This document shows, piece after piece, positions 16,897 through 25,560 of a DNA stretch of 64,000 nucleotides (the first letter of the stretch is position 1; each line of letters starts with the position of its first letter). Both the position numbers and the translations under genes were made by a program. The DNA is from Pseudothermotoga elfii DSM 9442 = NBRC 107921. GTDB lineage: Bacteria; Thermotogota; Thermotogae; Thermotogales; DSM-5069. The stretch covers positions 1,392,001 to 1,456,000 of the forward strand of contig NC_022792.1 of the NCBI RefSeq assembly GCF_000504085.1, given 5' to 3'. Under the pieces are notes generated by a model. It was not told the origin of the DNA. It was given only the letters and a program-made list of their open reading frames with translations, and did no database searches.

Positions 16897-18183
16897 TTAC
16901 AGTTTTGATTTTCCAAGTGCGATCATTTTATTTTCAAGAGATTGAACATCTTTTGAAAAATAGATGGACAGGATCATCAAAAAAACTGTGCAACCGAACC
17001 AAAAATACGCTGAGATTTTCATAGCGATGCCAAGAGAACCAAAAACTATTGACAAAGCTCCTCCAATCCACCTACCCACTCCTGTACCAAGTGAATCTGT
17101 AAGATTAAAAATTGAAAAAATTCTTCCTCTATCCTGAGGCTCGTTTACATTGATCAGCATGAATTTCACATTCGGTCCAGTAATACTATCTGTCATGGCC
17201 GCAAACAATCCAAGAGTCCCAAGTACAAATAAACCACCTGGCCCTGTTGCGTGATAATCAATTGTAATAATTGTTAGCAATACTCCTGCTGCAGTACTGA
17301 TGCCGCAAAAAACAGGTAGTATGGATCTGGACCGTTTATATAACTTTGTGCCTATCCACCCACCGACAACCGTCCCAAGAATATTTCCTAAACCGAAAAC
17401 GAGAAAGACGATCGTTGCAATCTCGACAGATAAACCTCTTTCTCTTCTGAAATACTCAACTAAGAAATACGGGATTGCTCCCCATGGCACAGTACCGAGA
17501 ATTCCTTGAAGAAATAAAAAGAGGTTTGTCTTTATAGTGACCAACTTTGCATAATCTCGAAATTTTGGAATTTTCGGATAAGTGTAACCAGCCCTCACGA
17601 GTTCACCAATACCCTTCTCAAATGCACCACGCTTCGGTTCTTTTAGAACAAAAAAAGCGGCTATGGTGAGAAAAACATTTGGTAGAGAAACAATGACAAA
17701 TGGAATCCTCCATCCAAAACTTGGACCAACAAAGCCCCCAATAACCATACCGAGAATATTTCCAATTGATATAGCCGACGTCAAGAAAGCAACTATTTTT
17801 CCTCTGCTCACTTCATCAAACATATCTGCGACAAGTGAATAAACGATAGGAAAACTTGCACCAACCCCTATGCCGGTTAGCGCTCTCCAGAGAAAAAGCT
17901 GGGAAAAAGAACCAGAAAAAGCCGTCATCAAGCACGGTATTTCTCCAACAAGTACAGAGTAAAGCAATAAGTTCTTCCTGTTAAATTTGTCTGCCAGATA
18001 TCCCCACACCAAACTTATAAGAGCTCCTATTACTGTGAATATAGCCCCAACCAGTCCTATCTGAGCGTCACTAACACCAAATTCTTCTTCAATCATCCCT
18101 ATAGTTGGAGACATTACCATTTGATCTGCGTTCAACAGAATAAGCAAAACCATCAAGAAAAAAACTACCCAGAAAGACTTCAA
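16897..18183 (-). CDS. MFS transporter
   Basis: A 428-residue major facilitator protein with 12 predicted membrane segments. The loop motif WGYLADKFNRKNLL between segments 2 and 3 is the MFS A-motif, and GIGVGASFPIVYSLVAD resembles sugar and anion porters. The start is TTG at 18183, seven bases after GGGGGAGGTG. It lies 13 bp before the GH1 gene and 15 bp after the EamA gene in one operon, so a role in moving the glycosidase's substrate is possible but unproven. Confidence 0.88.
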   Translation of the reverse strand: MKSFWVVFFLMVLLILLNADQMVMSPTIGMIEEEFGVSDAQIGLVGAIFTVIGALISLVWGYLADKFNRKNLLLYSVLVGEIPCLMTAFSGSFSQLFLWRALTGIGVGASFPIVYSLVADMFDEVSRGKIVAFLTSAISIGNILGMVIGGFVGPSFGWRIPFVIVSLPNVFLTIAAFFVLKEPKRGAFEKGIGELVRAGYTYPKIPKFRDYAKLVTIKTNLFLFLQGILGTVPWGAIPYFLVEYFRRERGLSVEIATIVFLVFGLGNILGTVVGGWIGTKLYKRSRSILPVFCGISTAAGVLLTIITIDYHATGPGGLFVLGTLGLFAAMTDSITGPNVKFMLINVNEPQDRGRIFSIFNLTDSLGTGVGRWIGGALSIVFGSLGIAMKISAYFWFGCTVFLMILSIYFSKDVQSLENKMIALGKSKL

Positions 18184-18198
18184 ATTAACACCTCCCCC

Positions 18199-19020
18199 TT
18201 ATTTTATAAACAGAGCAACAATTATAATCGCAGTTCCAACAAATTTGAATATTCCCACAGGCTCAGACAGAATTAAAAAAGCAAAGAAGCTCGCCACAGC
18301 TGGCTTCAGATAGAATACCAAACTGGCTCTGCTTGGTCCAAGCTTTTCCACAGCTTTGAAAAAGGTAACATAAGCAAGCCCGGTAACAAAAATGGCCGAA
18401 TAAAGCAATATTATCCAGCCATTAAGTGCCACTTCCGGGATATCGAGCTTACCTGCGAGCAATAAAATCGCCCCATAGACTATCCCGGCAAACAATGTGG
18501 AAAATGCTGTAGCGTTCATTGATCCGTACTTCAAGGTAAAATCTTTCATCAAAACCGTATAAAGAGCAAAAGTAATAGCCGCACCGACACCGCAAATTAA
18601 ACCAAAAGTACTATCTCCTTCAACTTTGCCATAGGATAAAACAAATATACCTATCAAACCAACAACAACACCAACAAATTTTTTAAAATTGAGTTTTTCC
18701 TTTCCCAAGGCAAATGCAAAAATACTTACAAACAGAGGATTAGTCGCCACCAAAGTAGCTGCAGTCGATGCATTAGAAAACTTAATCGACAATTGCAGCA
18801 GAGACATCGAAACAACACCATTCAGGCAACCTATCAGTGCAAGCACCCCGGCATCTTTAAGTGAGATCTTCTTCTTTGCAAAAATTACGAGAAAAATACC
18901 TCCGACAAGAAATCTGAAGAATGTCAAAAAAAATGGATCTACCTGCTGCATTAGGGGTTTTGTGAGCACTTCCATAGAAGACCACATTAAAAGCGAGAAC
19001 AGCAGATACACATATACCAA
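18199..19020 (-). CDS. EamA/DMT-superfamily transporter
   Basis: A 273-residue protein with ten predicted membrane segments and two EamA repeats (FLTFFRFLVGGIFLVIFAKK in the first, LGPSRASLVFYLKPAVASFFAFLILSEP in the second). This family exports or imports small metabolites; the substrate cannot be read from sequence. The start is TTG at 19020, with GGAGTGAATTGGC upstream overlapping the end of the HD-GYP gene (6-bp gap). Second gene of the leftward operon that begins at 21006. Confidence 0.87.
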   Translation of the reverse strand: MVYVYLLFSLLMWSSMEVLTKPLMQQVDPFFLTFFRFLVGGIFLVIFAKKKISLKDAGVLALIGCLNGVVSMSLLQLSIKFSNASTAATLVATNPLFVSIFAFALGKEKLNFKKFVGVVVGLIGIFVLSYGKVEGDSTFGLICGVGAAITFALYTVLMKDFTLKYGSMNATAFSTLFAGIVYGAILLLAGKLDIPEVALNGWIILLYSAIFVTGLAYVTFFKAVEKLGPSRASLVFYLKPAVASFFAFLILSEPVGIFKFVGTAIIIVALFIK

Positions 19021-19026
19021 GCCAAT

Positions 19027-21006
19027 TCACTCCTTTGAATTTTTATCAATCTCCTGCTCCATAATCTTCAAAAACACATTAACAACAACTGGATCAAACT
19101 GGGTTCCAGAGTTCATCTTTATCTCTTTGATAGCATCCTCTTTAGATAAACGTGGCCTGTAAGGCCTGTCACTTGTCATGGCGTCAAATGCGTCAACAAC
19201 AGATATTATTTTTGATTCAACAGGTATCTGCTCACCTCTTAAGCCATCTGGATAACCACTGCCATCGTATCTCTCGTGGTGGTGACGTACTATTTTTGCT
19301 ATATCGCTTAAACCGGCTTTTTCAAGTAACTCCGCGGCAACTACGGGATGTTTTTTCACAAGCTCATATTCGTGGGGAGATAACTTTGACGGCTTACGCA
19401 GAATTTCCCTTGGTATTGCCAATTTTCCGATATCATGAATCAAACTTGCCCAATAAACTTTTGCTATTCTCTCACCCTCAAGATTCAGATATTCGGCTAT
19501 CTTTACAGCGTATTTTTGTGCCCGAGAAGAATGTTCCACTGTATACGGTTCGTGATAGCTCAAAGCCGAAAGAAGAACATCTATTACCCTCTGATGCATT
19601 CTTTGCTGCTCATTTTCGTAATTTCTTATTGTGATGAAAGCTTTCAGGGCACTTGCAGCTGCTTCTACAAGCTTGAGAAATTCCTCAGAAAGTTTCCGCT
19701 CAGAATGATTGAAAAGCAACAGAAGTAACTTTTCATTAGCTGTCAAGCAAAGAGTTTCTGAAACTTTTCCCAATTCGGGAAATTCAAATTCTTTCGGAAT
19801 CCCATCAAATCTACCATCATTTGCGCTGAAAAAATCTACATTCAAAATGTGTTTTGTTCCAGTGGATGTTTGTAAATAGCATGTATTTTCGCTAACAACC
19901 GCCGTTGAGCAATCTGGTAAAATGGAATTCAAAATTTCCAGTATATCTTGATAAAATTGCTCATTCTCGGTATCTGTAACGAGCCGATTAAACAAATTCA
20001 TAGATCGTGCAAAACGCCGGATAGAGATTTCAAGATCTTCTAAGGTTTTTTCAAGTTCCTCATTTATAGCTCTGATTTCCTGATCCTGTGCCCGTATTTC
20101 CTCGTTGGCAGATGTGAGCTCTTCATTTTTTTTATCCAGATCACTCACAATTTTCTCAAGTTGCTGAGTACGCCTTTGAACAATTTTTCTCAGAGAAATT
20201 ATCCAGAGTGCAAGTAAAGCCACCCCGAAAATTGATAGAATCAAAATTGTGCTTAACCATCGAGGTATTACTTTTTCTTCAACGTAGGTTCCGAGATACC
20301 GTGAAATTAGAGTATTATATCGAGATGAATCAGATTTCAATGAAGATAGATAATTGTCAATCTGCTCGGTAAGAACGTGATTTTGTTGAGCCCCTTTTGG
20401 AAAAGCAAAACGCAACTCGACAGGGGAAAAAACAACTCCGCTTATTTTTAGAGAATATCGCTTAGCATTTTTTGCAGCGAATATTCTGCTCACAATCGCA
20501 ATGTCTGCTAAACCATCTTTTACAGCTTTCAGAGCTTCTTCGTAATCCTCGACAACGAAAAATCTCAACTGAAAATTAAAGTCACCAGCCTGTCTCTCTA
20601 AATAATCTGCATAGACATCTTTTTCAACTACTGCAATAATTTTATTATCCAAATCTAAAAAACTATCAATTTGCTTTTTTGAGCAGGCAACACCCCAGTT
20701 CAATATAACAGACTCTCTGTTGTAATCGATAATTTTTGCTCTTTCCTCAGTAAACGCCACAGCAGTCATAAGGTCTATTTTTCCTGCTTGTAAATTATCC
20801 AAGAGTTGTGAAAATTCTCCATAAACATATTCAACTTGCCAGTTATTTGCATTTGCAATTTCCTGAATTATCTCAGAATACAAACCAGAAACTTTTCCAT
20901 CCATGAAATCAATTAATGGTGGATTATGATAAACGCCTATTTTTAAGCTTACAGAAAAGATCGTACACGTACAAAATATAAGTAAAACGATTACTCGAAA
21001 TTTCAT
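19027..21006 (-). CDS. periplasmic-sensor HD-GYP phosphodiesterase
   Basis: A 659-residue membrane signalling protein. A signal peptide is followed by a family 3 solute-binding domain (about 20-240; LKIGVYHNPPLIDFMDGKVSGLY), one membrane segment (WLSTILILSIFGVALLALW), a coiled coil (about 280-335), a degenerate GAF-like region and a C-terminal HD-GYP domain with HDIGKLAIP, HH-RYDGSGYPDGL and FDAMTSDRPYRP. HD-GYP proteins degrade cyclic di-GMP. The binding domain suggests that an amino acid or similar small ligand outside the cell controls it. I choose ATG 21006 with GAGGTG seven bases upstream. It leads the operon with EamA, MFS and GH1 genes. Confidence 0.9.
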   Translation of the reverse strand: MKFRVIVLLIFCTCTIFSVSLKIGVYHNPPLIDFMDGKVSGLYSEIIQEIANANNWQVEYVYGEFSQLLDNLQAGKIDLMTAVAFTEERAKIIDYNRESVILNWGVACSKKQIDSFLDLDNKIIAVVEKDVYADYLERQAGDFNFQLRFFVVEDYEEALKAVKDGLADIAIVSRIFAAKNAKRYSLKISGVVFSPVELRFAFPKGAQQNHVLTEQIDNYLSSLKSDSSRYNTLISRYLGTYVEEKVIPRWLSTILILSIFGVALLALWIISLRKIVQRRTQQLEKIVSDLDKKNEELTSANEEIRAQDQEIRAINEELEKTLEDLEISIRRFARSMNLFNRLVTDTENEQFYQDILEILNSILPDCSTAVVSENTCYLQTSTGTKHILNVDFFSANDGRFDGIPKEFEFPELGKVSETLCLTANEKLLLLLFNHSERKLSEEFLKLVEAAASALKAFITIRNYENEQQRMHQRVIDVLLSALSYHEPYTVEHSSRAQKYAVKIAEYLNLEGERIAKVYWASLIHDIGKLAIPREILRKPSKLSPHEYELVKKHPVVAAELLEKAGLSDIAKIVRHHHERYDGSGYPDGLRGEQIPVESKIISVVDAFDAMTSDRPYRPRLSKEDAIKEIKMNSGTQFDPVVVNVFLKIMEQEIDKNSKE

Positions 21007-21054
21007 CCGATGCACCTCAACAACAAAGTTTAACACAATTACAATCAGGCACAG

Positions 21055-21083
21055 TTGTTAAGTTAGAATCTATATTGTATAAT
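21055..21083 (+). promoter_or_regulatory. sigma-70-type promoter of the ABC/purine operon
   Basis: TTGTTA (21055-21060) and a perfect TATAAT (21078-21083) are spaced by 17 bp. The predicted start near 21090 lies about 22 bp before the ATG of the binding-protein gene. Confidence 0.75.
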
Positions 21084-21111
21084 TTTAAAAACCAGTGTGG
21101 GAGGGATGTTC

Positions 21112-22140
21112 ATGAAAAAGCTTTTTTTGATGGTATTCATCTTAACTGTGATTTGCAGCAATATCTTTTCAGCGGGAAAACTTAATGTTTCAACATGGGG
21201 TTTCAACCTCGATTTACTTGACAAAAACATTTCAAAACCGTTTTTCGAGAAATACGGTGTAGAAATAGTGCGCGAAATTGGCAACAACTCAGTTAGATTA
21301 ACGAAACTGATCTCCCAGAAAAATAACCCAGTAATAGATGTGGTTCATTTTGTTGATTACTACGCCGCTCTTGCCTTAAAAAATGGTCTCCTTCAGCCAA
21401 TCGACATTAGCAAATTAAGCAACTACAACGACCTGTATGAATTTGCCAAAGATCCGTTAGGAAACCATTATGGTATTGGCTATACTGTTTACAGCCTTGG
21501 AATCGTCTATAGAACTGACAAAATAAAAAGACCTGTTACTTCTTGGAAAGATTTCTGGTCAGAAGATGTTGCAGACCACATAAGCCTTCCAAACATTACA
21601 ACGACACAGGGTCCGGCACTCATGATGCATTTCAATAAAATCTTTGGACAGGATGCATACGATCCCGAACTCAACGCCGCTTTTGAAAAAGTTGTACAGC
21701 TATCAAAAAATGTTGTTACTTTTTACAATACGTCGTCAGAGCTGATCAATCTGTTCAAAATGGGCGAAGTCTGGATGGCACCTGTTACGAGATTCTCATG
21801 GGGCCAATTTCTTGAAACAGGTTTACCGTTAGCATGGGTTATACCAGAAGAAGGCATGCTTGGATTTCTCAATGTCGTCTGCATAATAAATGGTGCAAAG
21901 AACATGGAAAGTTCTTATAAATATATAGATTTCATTATAAGCCAAGAAGTTCAACAGGCTGAAGCTATGGATTTAGTGGACTCCCCTGTAAATGTGAAAG
22001 TATCTGTACCACCAGAAATAGCAGAAAAATTAACCTATGGAAAAGAACACATAAATTCACTTGTATTTTATGATGCGAATTTTATCGTTGAGAATTACGA
22101 TAGATGGATTGATAAATGGAACAGGATGATAGCTCAGTAA
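21112..22140 (+). CDS. ABC transporter periplasmic binding protein, PotD-like
   Basis: A 342-residue extracytoplasmic solute-binding protein. A cleavable signal peptide (MKKLFLMVFILTVICSNIFSA) precedes LNVSTWGFNLDLLDKNISKPF, the fold seen in spermidine/putrescine-type binding proteins; GYTVYSLGIVYRTDK and the SWKDFW segment are typical of that group. There is no lipobox. ATG 21112 follows GGGAGG with good spacing. The gene heads a tight operon with two permeases, an ATPase, a nucleoside phosphorylase and adenine deaminase. The ligand could be a polyamine, or a purine nucleoside or base given the downstream genes. Confidence 0.87.
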   Translation: MKKLFLMVFILTVICSNIFSAGKLNVSTWGFNLDLLDKNISKPFFEKYGVEIVREIGNNSVRLTKLISQKNNPVIDVVHFVDYYAALALKNGLLQPIDISKLSNYNDLYEFAKDPLGNHYGIGYTVYSLGIVYRTDKIKRPVTSWKDFWSEDVADHISLPNITTTQGPALMMHFNKIFGQDAYDPELNAAFEKVVQLSKNVVTFYNTSSELINLFKMGEVWMAPVTRFSWGQFLETGLPLAWVIPEEGMLGFLNVVCIINGAKNMESSYKYIDFIISQEVQQAEAMDLVDSPVNVKVSVPPEIAEKLTYGKEHINSLVFYDANFIVENYDRWIDKWNRMIAQ

Positions 22141-22958
22141 TGAGAAAGTATTTTCTCATCCTGCCAGCCATACTTTTTCTGATAATTTTTTTCGTTTTAC
22201 CATTAACATTTGTAATAACACAGAGCATTTATCAGCCTGATAAAGGATGGAGTGTTGACAGCTATTCAAAGTTTTTCACACAAAAAGTATCTCGAAATGC
22301 TTATACAAGGAGCCTTACTATAGGATTGCTCGTGACTGCTGTCTCACTCCTTACTGGCTATCCAGCAGCCATGGCGATATCAAACATTAAAAATGATTCA
22401 CTCAAAGGCTTGCTAATGACATTAATTGTATTTCCCCTCATGACAAATTCTGTTGCCAGAACCTTTTCATGGCTCGCTGTACTTGGAAGAGAAGGCCTGG
22501 TGAATAATCTATTGGCAGCACTTGGAATACTTGACAATCCTGTGAGGCTCTTGTACACACCCGGTGCAGTTTTTTTCGGTCTGTTACAACTTTTCCTTCC
22601 GCTGATGATAATATCTCTTGTAAGCGCACTTGAAAACCTTCCAAAAGAAGTACCCCTTGCAGCAAAAAGCCTTGGCGCAAACGGCTATAATTTGTTTTTT
22701 AGAATCTATCTTCCTCTAACTTCTGAAGGAATTGTTAGTGGATGTACATTGGTATTCACAGGTTGTATAACAGCTTATGTCACCCCTGCTGTACTTGGTG
22801 GAAGTCGCGTTTTGATGTTAAGCACTCTTTTATACCAAAAGGCATCAGTTACACTTGACTGGAATATGGCAACAGTTATAGCAGTGATTATGTTTCTAAC
22901 CACCCTCTTAATAAATTACATTTCTCGAAAACTCAGCAATCTGGGAGTGAGCAAATGA
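22140..22958 (+). CDS. ABC transporter permease, PotB-like
   Basis: A 272-residue inner-membrane permease with six predicted segments and the EAA loop (LPKEVPLAAKSLGANGYNLFFRIYLPL) that contacts the ATPase. I start at the ATG at 22140, which overlaps the binding-protein stop (TAATG); a longer frame from 22116 would run inside the preceding gene. It pairs with the following PotC-like permease, which it overlaps by four bases. Confidence 0.88.
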   Translation: MRKYFLILPAILFLIIFFVLPLTFVITQSIYQPDKGWSVDSYSKFFTQKVSRNAYTRSLTIGLLVTAVSLLTGYPAAMAISNIKNDSLKGLLMTLIVFPLMTNSVARTFSWLAVLGREGLVNNLLAALGILDNPVRLLYTPGAVFFGLLQLFLPLMIISLVSALENLPKEVPLAAKSLGANGYNLFFRIYLPLTSEGIVSGCTLVFTGCITAYVTPAVLGGSRVLMLSTLLYQKASVTLDWNMATVIAVIMFLTTLLINYISRKLSNLGVSK

Positions 22959-23734
22959 AGATTAACAGATGGATTCTTCTTGCTCTAATCGTCGTTTTAG
23001 TCATCTTGCTTGGGCCGTTTCTGGTAATTTTTCTGGCATCTTTCGAACCAACTTCATCGCTCAGATTTCCTCCAACAGGCTTTACTCTGTCCTGGTTCAA
23101 AAAAGTGATTAATATGCCTATGTTTCAGAAAAGCTTTCTCCTCAGTTTGAGGTTGGCTCTACTATCTTCAGCCGTTTCGTTACTACTTGGTGTGCCAGTT
23201 GCTTATGTGACAGCAAGATATGACTTCAGGGCAAAACGTTTTCTGGAATTCATTACAACCCTGCCTGTCATAATACCCGGCTTAGTAGCCGGGCTTGCAT
23301 TACTCAGATTTTTTGTGCTGTTAAATGTTTTTTCAATTGAAACAACCCTTTTGATAGGGCATACTGCAATAGTTTTACCGTATGTAGTAAGATCAACTTT
23401 GTCAAGTCTTGTAAATCTTCCTGGATCTATAGAAGAGGCAGCAAGAAGCCTTGGGGCCAACCATCTCAAAACCTTCTTTCTTATCGTCTTACCCAACATA
23501 AGAACAGGTATTATTTCAGCTTTCATAATGACTTTCATAACATCTTTTAACAATGTTCCTGTATCACTTTTCCTAACAGGACCGGGTGTTAATACACTGC
23601 CTGTCGTTATGATGACTTATATGGAATATTACTATAATCCAAGCATAGCCGCACTTTCAACCATTCTCATAGGTGCAACACTGTTAATTGTTCTTCTCGC
23701 ACAAAAACTTTTTGGGATATCAAAAATGATGTGA
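22955..23734 (+). CDS. ABC transporter permease, PotC-like
   Basis: A 259-residue permease with six predicted membrane segments and the EAA loop IEEAARSLGANHLKTFFLIVLP. The N-terminal FLVIFLASFEPTSSLRFPPTGFTLSWF is typical of the second permease of polyamine-type importers. The ATG overlaps the stop of the preceding gene (ATGA), a coupled pair. Acts with the ATPase encoded immediately downstream. Confidence 0.88.
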   Translation: MKINRWILLALIVVLVILLGPFLVIFLASFEPTSSLRFPPTGFTLSWFKKVINMPMFQKSFLLSLRLALLSSAVSLLLGVPVAYVTARYDFRAKRFLEFITTLPVIIPGLVAGLALLRFFVLLNVFSIETTLLIGHTAIVLPYVVRSTLSSLVNLPGSIEEAARSLGANHLKTFFLIVLPNIRTGIISAFIMTFITSFNNVPVSLFLTGPGVNTLPVVMMTYMEYYYNPSIAALSTILIGATLLIVLLAQKLFGISKMM

Positions 23735-23743
23735 GGGATGAAA

Positions 23744-24814
23744 ATGGCATTCTTACAGTTGCAGAACATCTCAGTCGCATATCAGAAAAACCTTATGATT
23801 TTGGAAGACCTCAACCTTCAGATTGAGAAAGGCACATTTCTATCATTACTCGGACCGTCTGGATGTGGAAAGACAACTACTTTAAGGACTATAGCCGGTT
23901 TCCTGACACCAATAAAAGGGAAGATCCTTCTTAGAGGAAATGATTACACACAGATTCCCCCACACAGAAGAAACATGGGAGTGGTTTTTCAAAATTATGC
24001 TTTATTTCCACATATGAATGTTTTTCAAAACGTTGCATTTGGATTGAAAATGCGAAAATTGAACAAAAATGAGATAGATCAAAAAGTCAGAAAAGCAATA
24101 GCTCTGGTTGGTCTTTCGGGGTTTGAAGAAAGATCGGTTACACAGCTTTCCGGAGGGCAACAACAGAGAGTTGCAATAGCGAGAGCCGTGGTTATAGAGC
24201 CGGATGTACTCCTGATGGACGAACCTCTTTCAAACCTGGATGCAAATCTCAGATTAGAAATGAGAAATGAAATAAAGCAACTGCAAGAGAAACTGGGTAT
24301 CACCACCGTATATGTTACACATGACCAATCAGAGGCGGTAGCTTTGTCAGATCAAATAGTAGTGATGAAAAACGGAAAAATCGAACAAATAGGAAACCCG
24401 GAAAATGTTTTCGCCAATCCTGAAACAGCATTTGTTGCGAAATTCATGGGTTTTCAGGAATTGATAAAAGGTGTTGTAAAACAAATAATCGAAAATTTCG
24501 CATTTATAATCACTGAAAACAGAATCATCAGAGCTCGTATGATCACACCTTTGAAATTAGGAGAAAAAGTTGTTCTGTTTTCCAGACCCAAAAAAATAAA
24601 ACTGGTGAAAGATGATGGCGAAAACAGGTTTAGTGCAACTGTGATATCTAAAATTTTTCAGGGTGATAGTGTTGCAATTATTTTGAAAATAGGTGAAAAA
24701 AGATTTGTAGTCGAAATTGAGCCATCACAGGCTGAGCAATTTTTTGAAAACCAAAATGTCTTCTTGCATATACTCTCAGAAGATTTAATTGCATTGAAGG
24801 AGGAAGATGAATGA
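23744..24814 (+). CDS. ABC transporter ATPase, PotA-like
   Basis: A 356-residue ATPase with Walker A GPSGCGKTTTLR, Q-loop GVVFQNYALFPHM, signature LSGGQQQRVAIARA, Walker B VLLMDEPLSNLD and H-loop VYVTHDQSEA. The C-terminal part from about residue 240 is a TOBE-like regulatory domain, as in PotA/MalK proteins. I choose ATG 23744 because GAGGG lies only one base from the ATG at 23738. It overlaps the nucleoside phosphorylase start by four bases. Confidence 0.92.
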   Translation: MAFLQLQNISVAYQKNLMILEDLNLQIEKGTFLSLLGPSGCGKTTTLRTIAGFLTPIKGKILLRGNDYTQIPPHRRNMGVVFQNYALFPHMNVFQNVAFGLKMRKLNKNEIDQKVRKAIALVGLSGFEERSVTQLSGGQQQRVAIARAVVIEPDVLLMDEPLSNLDANLRLEMRNEIKQLQEKLGITTVYVTHDQSEAVALSDQIVVMKNGKIEQIGNPENVFANPETAFVAKFMGFQELIKGVVKQIIENFAFIITENRIIRARMITPLKLGEKVVLFSRPKKIKLVKDDGENRFSATVISKIFQGDSVAIILKIGEKRFVVEIEPSQAEQFFENQNVFLHILSEDLIALKEEDE

Positions 24815-25560
24815 GTCTGCAAAAACACATAAGATGTAAACCGGGCGATGTGGGGGAGTATGTTCTTATACCCGGGGACGAATCGCGGGCTGCTAAAATA
24901 GCCGAAAGATTAGAAGATGTTAGAAAAATATCTGAAAATCGTGCCTATCATGTCTACACTGGTAAATTAAGAGGAGTAAAAGTAAGCGTCTGCTCAACAG
25001 GCATAGGTGGTCCATCTGCCTCCATAGCTATTGAGGAATTGATAAAAATTGGGGCAAAAACTCTCATAAGAGTTGGCTCTGCAGGCTCAAGACAGTCTTA
25101 CATGCCCATAGGTTCTCTGGTAATTGCTACTGCCGCTTACAGAGGAGAAGGAACATCTCATGCTTACGCACCTTCAGCTTTCCCTGCTGTAGCTGATTTG
25201 CAGGTCACTTCTTCTCTCATTAAAGCAGCGGAGTCGTTGGGTTATAAATATTACAGTGGTATTGTTTACACGAGAGACGCCTATTATGTGCAGGATGAAG
25301 GCTTAAACAAATTTTTAACCGATAGCGGGATCGTTGCTGCAGAGCAAGAATGCTCAATAGCTTTTATTCTTGGTACAATCAAACATGTTCGGGTAGGTGC
25401 AATTCTGGCAACCGATTCTAATATATGGTTGAATCCCCAGCCGCCACTTGAGGAAAAAGAAAAACTTTTCTCTAAAGCAGAAAAAAAGGCAATAGATGTT
25501 GCATTAAAAGCAATAGATATACTGATTGAGGAGGATAAACTTGCAAAGAAAAATCTTTAA
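24811..25560 (+). CDS. purine/uridine nucleoside phosphorylase
   Basis: A 249-residue enzyme of the PNP/UDP phosphorylase family. Visible motifs are LIPGDESRAAKIAE at the N-terminus, VSVCSTGIGGPSASIAIEEL for phosphate and ribose binding, TLIRVGSAGS, and the base-recognition region GIVAAEQECSIAFILG. It cleaves nucleosides with phosphate to base plus ribose-1-phosphate. Whether purine or uridine is preferred cannot be decided, though the following adenine deaminase favours purines. Coupled to the ATPase gene by ATGA, and its 3' end overlaps the next start by 20 bp. Confidence 0.88.
   Translation: MSLQKHIRCKPGDVGEYVLIPGDESRAAKIAERLEDVRKISENRAYHVYTGKLRGVKVSVCSTGIGGPSASIAIEELIKIGAKTLIRVGSAGSRQSYMPIGSLVIATAAYRGEGTSHAYAPSAFPAVADLQVTSSLIKAAESLGYKYYSGIVYTRDAYYVQDEGLNKFLTDSGIVAAEQECSIAFILGTIKHVRVGAILATDSNIWLNPQPPLEEKEKLFSKAEKKAIDVALKAIDILIEEDKLAKKNL

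Noticed and set aside
18689-19162. 157-codon open frame on the plus strand
   Set aside because: It is the antisense of the EamA and HD-GYP genes, whose protein motifs and ribosome sites are convincing.
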